Positions 49,336 through 60,566 of a stretch of DNA of 64,000 nt are shown one piece after another. The stretch lies in assembly GCA_964247055.1 (NCBI GenBank), contig OZ176058.1, positions 1,116,001 to 1,180,000 on the forward strand, written 5' to 3'. This DNA is from Paragordius varius. Lineage: Eukaryota; Nematomorpha. Below the pieces are notes generated by a model. The model searched no databases, had not been told where the DNA came from, and saw only the letters and a list, made by a program, of their open reading frames with translations. Every line of letters starts with the position of its first letter. The stretch's first letter is position 1. A program made the position numbers and the translations under genes.

Positions 49336-49351
49336 CCCAGACTAAAGTTGA

Positions 49352-52130
49352 GTTAGGAATGATGGCTCAGTTTTTTTCAAAACTGAGCTTGATGATGATG
49401 GTAATGCTTGTATTGGCGTTACAGCATTATTTATATTCGCCACATTTTCTTGCATATTTTCTGTTTTAGCTCTATTATTATTCTTTATTTTTGGGTGGAG
49501 TGAATAAAAAAAAGGAAACACTCTTTCCTTAGCTTTTTTAAGAGATTCCTTAATTTGGAGTGAATAAAAAGCTAAGGAAACCCTAAAAAAATTAATATTA
49601 GATTTTTAAGGAAACACTTGTTTTCAAGTGAATAAAAAAATTTATTAAAGGAAACCCTGCATATTTTTTAGGATGCTAAATACCATCCTTAAATATTTAT
49701 AAATTTTATAACAATCGATAGTAGAGGATCAAACAAGGCAATTAGAGCTAATATGGTTTTGATATTAGATTCGATAAGTTTAAATTTCAATTTTCAAAGC
49801 TATTTTTATATATTTTAGATTTTTCTAGTATATTTGGAATACAGTGTAGAAAATAAATGTTTGCTCAACGATCTTAGATAAAAAACAAAAAAACATATAA
49901 AATATGCATGAAAATCAATTATGTATGAAACAAATTCTACGATTTAATAATCAACCAATAAACTTTATGACAAAATACTTTTCCCTGATTTCGATTAAAG
50001 AAGAGGAAGTCCTGATGCGACAAAAATAAAAATTTTTTAAGATTTGCCGCAGATCCCGGGAATCAAATTTCTATTAAGCTAGTTTTTGGGGTAAACATTT
50101 TAACAAATCTCATTTCTTATTGTATGCAAGCCTCAAAAAATTTAAGTCAATCAGTTTCTTATTGATTCTTGTCAAATGAAATTTCTATAAAAACTTTTAT
50201 TTTATCATAAAAAATGTATAAATAAACTTTAATCTATTTATTATTTAATATCATAAAATTTAGATTGTCATAATAATTCGAAAATTCTTCCGATTCTGTG
50301 CGATCTTAAGAATTTAGGAAAATTTCCTCCGATTTCGTGCGATCTTTTATGACAACGTTTCTCTATTATTTAAATCATATTTTTTTGATTGAAGTTTTCA
50401 TATCTATCGCTATATCTGATCTATCACATAATAATTCTTTGTTTGTGTCAACAAATCATTTTGTAGATTTTTATAAGCTTCTTTTTTTGAATTACAATAT
50501 ATGGTACCATAGATTTGTTTAAAACTATGGGATATCTAAATTATTAAATATTAAGTTACTTGCAAGAAGAAGTATCAATTTTTCTTTAGGTACATTTCTA
50601 TCGGTTTTAGGCATGGTTTAAGGAAGCTCGAGAGTTAATCAGATGTGTTTTTTATATGAATTATAAGGAAACCCTTTCTTTGAAAAAGTGAGCATAGGAA
50701 ACACTTAAAGGGTTTCCTTTTTTTTATTCATTCCACCCTTTGTCTTTAACTTATCGATGATAATACTTTGATTGTTTCCTCTATTATTGTTATGGGGTGG
50801 CGGTTGTGAATACGAGTCGTGATTTTCTGAGTCTTCGGAAAAATTTTCAAATCTTGAACCAGATAATATCTCCGATATGGCACCTCCTTCATAAACACGC
50901 AAAAGCCCAGCACAAAGGTAAGGAGAAACAGAAAGAGTACTAACAATAAAATTATGAGCCATCCACCTAAAGGAATAGGTTCACGCTTTTCATAAAAATC
51001 ACCTGGATTAAAACCTAAATGAATATATGTATATATATATATATATTAAAAATGTTAAAAATATAACTTCTAGCCTTTGCTACCAATGACTACATCGATA
51101 GTTAAAAACAACATGGAAATGGGTTTTCTTAAACAAATAAAATGAAGAACCAGTAGTTCTTATCATTTAAAATCTATCTTACCCTTGTGCTATTTTAACC
51201 ATACTCTGGTTGGGCTAGCCCCGTCAATAGCTCTAATACCTTGTATTTTTTGTGTTAACAGTAATCAGTTGAACAATATTTTCGCAAAATTATAATTACT
51301 TTTAAAACTTTAATTCCTTTTTACAAATTTATTTTTGTTTTACCTTCTCCGAAATTAGCGGGACTTGGACTCCGTTCCGGCAACGAGGTTGATACTGAAT
51401 GATGTATCAATGATTTTTTATACGCATACTTTTCACTTTTATTTTGATAGGCTTGATTGAATTGCAATAATAACTCTTGTATTTCACGATCGTTATCCCG
51501 GTATACTGGGTTGGCGGTTGTTGTTTGATGGGTGTTTGCTTTAATGTTTTGTACAAGTAGTTCATTCCATAAACTTTGTATTTTCTCGTATTCTTTAGAT
51601 CCGTTATGAATGTTATCGACCATTTTAAAAGATTTTGAATCGTTTGACTGTTTATAGGATGGATCTAATCCGATTGGCAAAGTGTCAGACCTGAAAGGTG
51701 CTGGAGATTGCTCAAATATTTTTTTCAAAACTTTGTTTCGTATTTGTTTGATGATATTCTTTACCGTTGAATAATTGCAGTTTTTATGTGGTTTAACCAT
51801 GTACCCTTTTGTATTGGATTGAGTTGTTACCAATGTTTTAAGGAACGTTTGATTATTATCCAATATATTTGTAACATAGATAGCTTTTGGTGTGGGGGAA
51901 GTATGCTCACCAACTAACTCATTTGCTAACCCTTTTAGGGCATTTATCAAACGATGATGATTACCGTTTGTCGTAATGTTTGTAAAATCTCTACCAAGTG
52001 TTGTTTTTGTTGAATTGCGTAGGGATTTAATTTCAGTCTTAGAACTTGTTTTTGTAGGTGTAGCCATGCTACATAAATCAAAACATGCAATGACAATTAA
52101 TAATAGTTTTGTTAATTGCATAGTAGTCAT
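49352..52130 (-). pseudogene. Gene A3: third A copy, broken in exon 2
   Basis: Exon 1 (52130-51344) is intact, with signal peptide MQLTKLLLIVIACFDLC and donor GAGAAG|gtaaaac. Exon 2 opens at 51014 (acceptor catttag; FNPGDFYEKREP, then TM). Around 50855, inside the LVQDLKIF stretch, a frame change separates it from the SEDSENHDSY frame. The exon is then split by a 1.25-kb insertion (49493-50738), resumes at 49492-49352 and is cut off before the NATAHALD region, so the distal half is missing. Exon 1 could still give a soluble ectodomain-like product, or the TM-bearing N-terminal part. Confidence 0.8.
49493..50738. mobile_element. 1.25-kb DNA-transposon-like insertion in A3
   Basis: Inverted ends GGGTGGAGTGAATAAAAAAA / TTTTTTTATTCATTCCACCC; flanked by TTT on both sides where A1 and A2 have an uninterrupted ATTTTTGTC, consistent with a 3-bp target duplication. 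The left subterminal motif GTGAATAAAAA..GGAAAC occurs three times (49498, 49559, 49630). No recognisable transposase; a 61-codon frame at 50337 is not convincing. Confidence 0.78.
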
Positions 52131-52177
52131 TTTTTGATAGTTTTTTAAATGGCAATAAATAAGTGATTGTTGACATC

Positions 52178-52430
52178 CTCCTAAACGTCAAGTTATTTTT
52201 TAATTTGTGAAAGACATTTTTATTATGAGAGGCGGGTGGTCTATAATAATGAGTGGGAAGTCGTACTTGACTTGTAAGTGAAGTGTGGCAAGTTGAGCAA
52301 CTTTACTTAAGCCAGGAAGTGTACACATGAATATCGGTGATTAAAAAAACCTAGGTCAAGTATTTTGCTGGTGAATGTAACATTTTTTGCCACACAATTC
52401 AAATTATTCAATTTGTAGTACGCCTTTTAC
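52178..52430. other. Upstream flank of A3
   Basis: Collinear with 25.52-25.76 kb and 47.18-47.4 kb. It then jumps directly to the block homologous to 28.63 kb, so about 2.9 kb present in copy 1 is missing here. Confidence 0.55.
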
Positions 52431-52439
52431 ACATTTCGC

Positions 52440-52960
52440 CAATCTCACAAATAATATAAAAAAGCCATGGCAAGAAATTGATTTGCGACGAACCATTTTC
52501 CTAGGCTATTTTCTAACTTCTTGAAAATTTCGAAGTTTTGCTCTGCAAGGGTGTGCCCCTTTGATGCGAAGATGCAATAATTATATGGCGTCAGGTCATG
52601 AGAGTTTATGAGATAAAATTTCCCGAGGTGATTTAAGATGTACTAAATGGGTTTGCTCTGGGGGACACAGCATTGTCTTGTAGCATAATTACTTCGCAAT
52701 ATCTTCTGGACCATTCCGGTTGTTTGAGATAAATGCATGTTTTAAGTTGATAATATTTTTTTGGCAATAACCTTATGTATTAATGGATTCAACATCAAAA
52801 GTTAAAATGCACAATACCACTCTGGTATCAAGCAGATACATAGCATAAACATATTCCACGTGATTTGGCCTCCATACGGATGTACCTGTTGGCAAGGTAG
52901 TGGAAAACACCATTTTTCCGCTTTTAATTCTTAAAATAACACTTTACGTCACCCGCCACT
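52440..52960 (-). mobile_element. mariner transposase remnant, copy 2
   Basis: Sister of 28650-29170, sharing the same truncation. Same landmarks, including the shared phrases around 'CTGGGGGACACAGCATTGTC' on the plus strand. Several frame changes; non-functional. Confidence 0.75.
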
Positions 52961-53303
52961 ATTTGATTTAAAAAATTTTTATTTCCGTGGCATTGAAGCG
53001 ATTGTTACAAATGAAATATTTTTTTTTAATTTTAGATTTGACGTATAATATTACCAATTTTTTTGATATTACCCATTGCTTGTACACATGTACTGATTGT
53101 TTTACATACAATGACTTAGATAATAACCGTTATTTTAACTTTTATAATCTATTAACTCTTATAATTTATATTTTCCCAGTTGTGTGTGGAATACCAACGC
53201 ATTCCCTTTTACAGTGTCACACCACGAACTTTATAATTACATTTGCACGTTAAATTTAAGGAAACATAGCTTATTATAAGTTTTTAACAGTAAATAATAA
53301 CTT

Positions 53304-53690
53304 TCAGCACGGTTTTCTTCTGATGGAACAAAAAAGCAATGCGTGCTGAAAATATTCTTGTGTAGGATAAAATTCGACATTACTGAATGATAAAAATAGC
53401 ACGTTAGTTTTTGGCGGACTTGAAAATGATTGTTTAATGACAAATGAACAAAATGGTGTCTGGTCAAAATATTTGGTTGCATTTTTTACTGACATGTCGG
53501 TAATATTATCCATCATAAGGTTGATCGGATCTCTAATCTTTGCATGCTTTGAAGCTGCAGAGATTTGGGAATCATAAACGTTTGCGTGTAAAATAATTGG
53601 AAAGATTAAATCAAAAACATTGTAATTATTTATCAAATCAAATTCAACACGCACTTTAACAAAATACACTTTGATCGACGAAAGCTAAAA
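53304..53690 (-). CDS. Unassigned coding-like block, copy 2
   Basis: 121-codon open frame, VEFDLINNYNVFDLIFP, LHANVYDSQIS, KIRDPINLMMDNITDMS, YFDQTPFCSF, then FSNVEFYPTQEYFQHAL and CSIRRKPC-stop. A candidate acceptor (ttttttag) lies just upstream near 53688. Its conservation with 29440-29830 argues for past coding function; not identified. Confidence 0.4.
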
Positions 53691-53820
53691 AATCGAATTT
53701 TGATGACAATTAAAGTAGTGAGATCAGACGATGCGAAAAATGTTGGATGGACAATCTAATGAACCTAAATATAATTACAAGTTTGACTTCTGCATTTAAC
53801 CGAACAAATAGCCAATAAAT

Positions 53821-55567
53821 AGTAAAAATTAAATAAGGACAAAACGTAAAAATAGGACAAATTTTTTTAAAATAACAACCATCCTTTTTCATACCCTAAT
53901 TTATCCTATTAAAAACTTATAATAACGATCGTAAAATATGTAATTGATTGTATTACCAAAATACACCTTTATATGGAATTTAAAACAATGTGTTATATTT
54001 AAGGTGACCAGATTTTTTGAAGGAAAAAGCGGGACAAATCTGAGAAGGGGGGGTCATTGAGGGTACAACCAAAAATTTTTATACAAAAAATTTATTGTAA
54101 TTATTTATTTTTAACACAAATACATTATAAATATAAAAAAATTTGTACCTCACAGGTTGTTTGTACCTTATTCAATAAATTTACATGTGCATGAACAAAG
54201 TGATTGTAATATTCTAGAAAAAAATAATAAGACGAAATCATCACAAAGTGCGCTGTGTGATGCAAGAAGCGGCACAAAAAATATTTTTAACAATTTAGCG
54301 AATAATCTTAATCAAAACATTATTGGCAGATACACAACGCTATTCAAACATCTACTGATTTGTTACCCCTGGATGTGGAAAATATAATGTTAAAATGCTT
54401 GGATATTGTAGAACTGTTGGTAAGCTCTTTTGCCAGCGATTGAAATATTTATAAAAATGTGATCTCCTATAATCTTATCACAGGACAAAGGTCAATATTC
54501 CAAGTCAAAAAAGGTTTAATTTTGTTTCATGGTGATTTGATCAATCAGAGTATAGGGATAAGAAATTAATTTTCAGCAAATTTTTTGTATTTCAGAAAAT
54601 GCATGTGGCGAAAGGACAACAATGGCTTCAGCCTTTGTACAGGCACATGTAAATTTTTTATGGAATAACGTGCGAATAACCTGTGAGGTACAGTCCATAG
54701 ATCTAGAGGAATGATTGTGATTAACGGCGTGAAAAGATAACACGCCCTCAGCTAGTGCCAAATTCTTTTCTTCCTCTCCAAAAGCGGTTTATCAAAAAAA
54801 ATCTCTTATTTTGTAAGATGATGCCGCCATATCTAAACATTTTTTATGTTTCTGTGTTTCCATATGCTTTGTAATATCATGCAAGCCGCCATGTGCTAGG
54901 GTGAATTCCCCTCGCATATAAGACATTTAACAGATGATTGTTCTTCGTTTTTTTGATGAAAGGAAAATCTTTCATTAATTCATTGAATTAACAACCTCTT
55001 TTTGTGCTCATATTTATAAACTACTATTAGTATTAAATATTATATTACCTTAATTTTCTGGAATAAACGTGTAAGGTACCGATTTGTGGTATCAATTTGT
55101 CTTTTAAGCTACCGATTTGTGGTATTAATTTAACTTTTTAATAATGTTGGCAAGTAATAAAACTAAGATATTAGTATAATAAATATTATAGTACCTTAAT
55201 TTTCGGAATAAACGTGTAAGGTACTGATTTGTGGTATCTTGTCGTTTAAGCTACCGATTTGTGGTATTAACTTGTAATTTAAAATTTATATGGATTTTAA
55301 AAATATTTTATGATAAAAAATTTAAACGGATAAAAAAATTTATTTGTATTAAAAATTTTTTTATATAATCGTGAAAAAGCGGGACATTTTAAAAACGTAG
55401 CGGGACGCGGGACAAAGTGTCCAAAAGCGGGACTGTCCCGCCAAAAACGGGACGTCTGGTCACCTTAGTTATATTCAAAAAAGATTTAAAAAGTATGGTT
55501 TTATTTTAGAAAAAAATAATTATCTTTATATTTTTACCTTTTGTCCGTATAATTTCAATTTTTACTG
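53821..55567. mobile_element. MITE 'M1' split by a hAT element
   Basis: Left part 53821-53999 and right part 55468-55567 together make a normal M1 ending TTTTTACTG. The hAT element at 54000-55467 lies inside. Confidence 0.82.
54000..55467 (-). mobile_element. hAT transposon, degraded, nested in M1
   Basis: 1468 bp, ends TAAGGTGACCAGA / TCTGGTCACCTTA, perfect 8-bp target duplication GTTATATT (53992-53999 and 55468-55475). GC-rich subterminal 'AAAGCGGGAC' repeats stand out from the AT-rich surroundings. On the minus strand a C..C...H..H finger (near CLICEG...HGG..DITKHMETQKHKK, about 54830-54930) is followed by the FHAVNHNHSSRSMDCTSQ and ACTKAEAIV landmarks, typical of the N-terminal part of a hAT-type transposase. 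The rest of the transposase is absent and the frame is broken. Confidence 0.85.
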
Positions 55568-56838
55568 TATATTTAAAAATAACTAACATCTTACCCCAAT
55601 AGGTACTTTAATTTTAATATATATGGCCACCGGTCGGAAACGTTTTAACCTGCTTCAATATATAATTATCTTTTTCCTCTTATTTTATTTGTAATTAAAA
55701 CTAATATTATAATTATTATAAACTAGTGTGTGATTTTACTATATTTTTAAAAGATTTATTCACACTTATTATTTTTCAATCGATTTTATCGAAATTATTT
55801 CCATGATGGGACAATTAATAACACCATATGTTATAACAATTTAAAGCAGGAATGTCTATCACGCTTTGTTCGGTATGCAAAAGTGCTCTAAAAAAATGTT
55901 AAAAAAATAAAAAATTGGATTTCATTAACAAATTTATGATTATTTTATAGATATATCACATCCAAAAATTCTCAAAATAAAAACCAAAAATTACAAAGCA
56001 GCCCACGATGATATTTGTGTAAGACACCCCTGATATTAAAACATATCATTTACAAAATAAAATAAACTGGTTACATAATCAGATCAAGGCAGATAAAATT
56101 CTAGTCAGGACCGGAAAATACTCTTTTGATATACCTGCTTTTTTATCGTTTTCCCTATTTACCATTTTAAGACCCATATAATTAATACTACTTACTGTTA
56201 TATTTAGGCTAACATATTTACAGCAAAAATTGGAATACTTAAAATATAAAGTCAAATATTTTTTTCAAAAAAACAACGATACTTTTTTAATCTTGTTTTT
56301 TTTTCAATATCAATCAAATATAACTCATTGTTTTAAAAAAAGCATCATAGTCAAATCCAAATTGGTAACATAATCAATTATAAATTTTACGATTGTAATT
56401 AAATGATTTTTATAGGTAAATTATTTAAAAAAGTATGGTTGTCTTTAAAAATATTTGTGTCCGTATAATTTCAATTTTTACTTTAATTAAATTTTTATTG
56501 CTATATTTAGGTTGACAAAATCAAAGGCAGAACGTTTTTTTCATTTACCCTTAGAGATATATTAACGGTGAAAACAATTTTAGATTTAGCGGCTGCCTAG
56601 AACCAGTATTTTAATTAACTGTACCCTAAGATAAAAAAATTTAACTGTGTGATGTAAAACAAACATACACTGAACGAGTGATATTTAAATTCATAAGGCA
56701 AAACATAATAATTTCATTAAAATGTACGCTAAATTCGAAATTAACCCTTAATAAACAAACACGGAACACACTGTACTACTTGATTGGTAAAATCAAATAC
56801 AGGTGATACATACCTCGTTATTTTTATATAAAAAAAGA

Positions 56839-56846
56839 TATAAATA
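56839..56846 (+). promoter_or_regulatory. TATA box of C2
   Basis: TATAAATA about 77 nt before the ATG, same context as in C1. Confidence 0.6.
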
Positions 56847-56922
56847 CCAAAATACTATCTACCATTCATCATTTTATTTTTAATTTTTATATCATCTAAA
56901 ATTCAATTCACCACATAATAAT

Positions 56923-59900
56923 ATGGAGCAATCACATGATGGAACTATTAATTTACGATTTGTGACAATGACTTGCTTAATTAGTTTAATGATTGCTCTT
57001 CTAATATTCCCAGTAGGAGTGAATAGCTGTATGCTTTAAACATTTTTTACTCTGATTGATTTTATCAAAATTTTTTTAAATTTCTGTTAAGATACAGTAC
57101 AATATTAAAATTATGCGGACAATACGTGAAAATATAAAGACAAATATTTTTTGTTAAAGTTAACAATACTTTTGAAACTTAATTTTTCTAAATATAACTT
57201 ATTGTTTCAAACTATGAAGTATGATATAGAGATGTTTATTAGTAACACAATCCATTATTTAATTTGCAGTTCAAAATAATCAGATATATTAAAATAATCC
57301 AATATTTAAAAAGCATGGTAGTTTTTTAAAAAAATATTTGTCTTTATATTTTTACCTTTTGTCCGTATAATTTCGAATTTTACTGTAAAAACAATGGACT
57401 CGGTCCCGTAAAATTTGAAATCGAAGCCAAAACTATAATTAACACCAAGATTATATTCATTTGAATATTTATTTGGCAATAAACCAATTTGATTTTTATA
57501 TCTAAAAAGATAAAAGAGTACAGTATATACAATGTCGAAATAAAGTATAAAATACTTTTTTTTTACTACTAAATAAGTTAATTTGAGTCATATAATATTG
57601 GGCAAAAATCGAACTATTTTATAATTTGGAAACGAATATTTCACGCGATTTCTTGTCTGTAAGGGGCGTATCAGTCTGAAAAAAATATGTCAATATTTAT
57701 TTAGCCAAGTAAAAATGGTAAATTTTTGGCATAATTTGTTATAGGAAAAACACAAGCCGCAATTTTGCGAAAAATAAATGCAAAATTATTATTGATAAAA
57801 TTTTTTGAAACGCAAAGCTTTCATAAACGAGTAAACATCGAAGGGTTTAAGACATGTCTAAATATTGTCCCAATTTTGCGGTTTAATAACTGTAAAACAA
57901 ACGGAAAGCCAGAAAAGGCAAAATGAATTTGTTAGATAACAATTCGACACAAAACTGTGAAAACACCTTAAAATAATCGTTTCAAAAAAATTTTTTCCAC
58001 ATCCTTTAACTGAATCTTTTTATCAATGGGAACGGGATCGACGAATGAGTTTCAGCATAAAGCAATCAACATTTTTTTGGCACTAAATTTACTATTTACA
58101 GTTCAAATTCACCCTTTAACAATTATATTCATCCTAAAACAATTCAAATTAACCCTTAAACAATTCAAATTCCCCCTAAAATTATGTGTTTTTGAACTAA
58201 TTTAACTAACTCATTATTAATCTGCAATTTATCTTTATGGCATAGTTTATTATTTTTTTAGTATTATTTTAATTTTAAATAAAATTGCATTTTTTAAAAC
58301 ATATAAAAAAATTAACTAATTTTTAATCTAAAAAAAACACTCAATTTATTATACGGTAAATTTGAATTGTTCTAGGGTTATTTTGAATTGTTTAAGGGTG
58401 ATTCTGAACTGTAAATGGTGTATATAAACTATTGGTGAGTTAGTAAGATGTCTGAAAGTCGATTGACAATATTAAAAAGTGTAATTGATGATTTCCTTTC
58501 AAAATTATATAGTTTTTTTACTGCAAGTGTAAAAATATATGGATACCCTAGTATGGGTGTTTGAGTGTGTCAAATTATGGATTGTAATTTTTGTTAAGGC
58601 TAATATAAGTAGAACACAAAAAATGTTATTCTAAAATAGTTTAATGAAATATATACAGTAAAAATGGAAATTATACAGACAGGTGAAAATATAACGAGAA
58701 ATATTTTTCTCAATAAGACAACCATACTTTTTTAATTCTTGATTAATTTTAAATATATCTGATTGTTTTAAACTAAAAAGTATAATATAGAAATGTAAAT
58801 TGGTAACACAATCAATTAGGTATTTTACGATTGTAATAAAAATTAAGGTTTAAAAAAGTAAGAGTTTGTCTTTTGAAAAAAAATTTGACTTTATATTTTA
58901 TATTTTGTCCGTATAATTTCAATTTTTACTGTATAATATTTAGACGGCAGCCATGGGGGACGCGGTGGTTATGGCGGAGGTGGAGGTAAATATAATTTCT
59001 TTCTTAAACATGGGGAGAGTCAGTTAACATTAGGAAGCTAATTTTATCTTTAAATGTTAATTATTTTTTTGGTTTTGAAAACAAGTTTTATAAAAATCTA
59101 CATATAAAGTTTATTAACTTGTTTTAAGATTAGATACAGTAGTAAGTATACATTGCTAGAAAGTTATTAATTATTCCCACATAGCATACTCAGCAGCAAA
59201 GAGCATTATTATCGGCTATTAATAGTAAAAAGTGAAAAAAATAGCTATAAGTCAATAATACTGCCCTTTGTGGTATATGTTATTTAGCAATAATTAATAA
59301 ATAACTTTCTACCAATATATACTTATAGCTTTAAAATTATTAGATAATATGCAAAATAAATAATATTTTTTATTTATATAATGTGTGTAATGATTAAATT
59401 TTATCAAAAAATAAAATATTTCCAATTCCGTGAGTTTTTATCGTGAGAGGCACGTTAAATGACTCTATGGAATATTAGATCAAACAATCACTATAAAAAC
59501 TTAACTCCTTAATATACCGTTTGCACTTCAAGGGTGGCCTTGAACATTTCAAGTTTATCCTTGAACACTTCAATTTAAAAATTTTAAGGGCCAACTTGAA
59601 GTGTTCATGGACTTACTTTAATTCAAGGACCAACTTGAAATGTCGGATTAAATATTCAGGGGGACACTCTTGAAGTGCAAATGACATATATTTCTAAAGA
59701 TGTATATATATGGCGTCTTTTCTATAAAAAAATTTAATAAACATAAAAGAATTTCATATTATATCTAAAATTACATTTGTTTTAGGTGGTGGGGGAGGCG
59801 TAGGTGGACAACCTGGTCAACCTGGTAAGGCAAAATTATAATATTTTGTTTGATTTAAATCACAATTACGATTTTTTAATTAAACATTTAATTTAATTTA

Positions 59901-60072
59901 TTCTTTGTTTTAAGTTTAATTTTTTAACAACTCATGATGATGCCATTGGGAGAAAGAACGTTTGAGTTTTTAATAAATAATTTATTTTTATTTCTTACAT
60001 TATTCACACGACGTTAATACGAATGTTATTTAACAACCCTTCGTCGTCACCCACACAAAATTATAATATTTG

Positions 60073-60110
<38 letters not shown>

Positions 60111-60506
60111 TATCATTTACAGTTCTAATTCACCCTCGAACAATTCAAATTCTCCCTAAAATAATTTATATGTTTTTAAAGATTAAAAATTATCTATATT
60201 TTTTATAATTTTAAAAAATGCGAAATTTCGTTTAAAATTAAAATATTACTGAAAAAATTATAAACTAAGCGGGGGGTGAATTTGAATCCTTCAAGAGTTA
60301 TTTGAATTCAAGTGTGAATTTGAATTGTAAATGGTATATGATAGATAAATATATTTTTTTCTAGGTAGAAGAGGGCAACCTGGTAGGCCTGGACAGCCTG
60401 GTAGAATTTATATTTTGCAAATATTTTTACACTTTTTTTCATTGAAAATTAATTAAAATTATTTTTATCATCACTAACCCTAATAATTAGTATATAATTT
60501 ACGTAA

Positions 60507-60566
<60 letters not shown>

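Noticed and set aside
50337-50522. Transposase in the A3 insertion
   Set aside because: 61-codon hydrophobic frame without any recognisable catalytic motif.
54157-54387. Plus-strand ORF inside the hAT element
   Set aside because: The recognisable transposase landmarks are on the other strand.
60023-60208. 61-codon ORF in C2 intron 3
   Set aside because: Made of an AT microsatellite and an M4 MITE arm.
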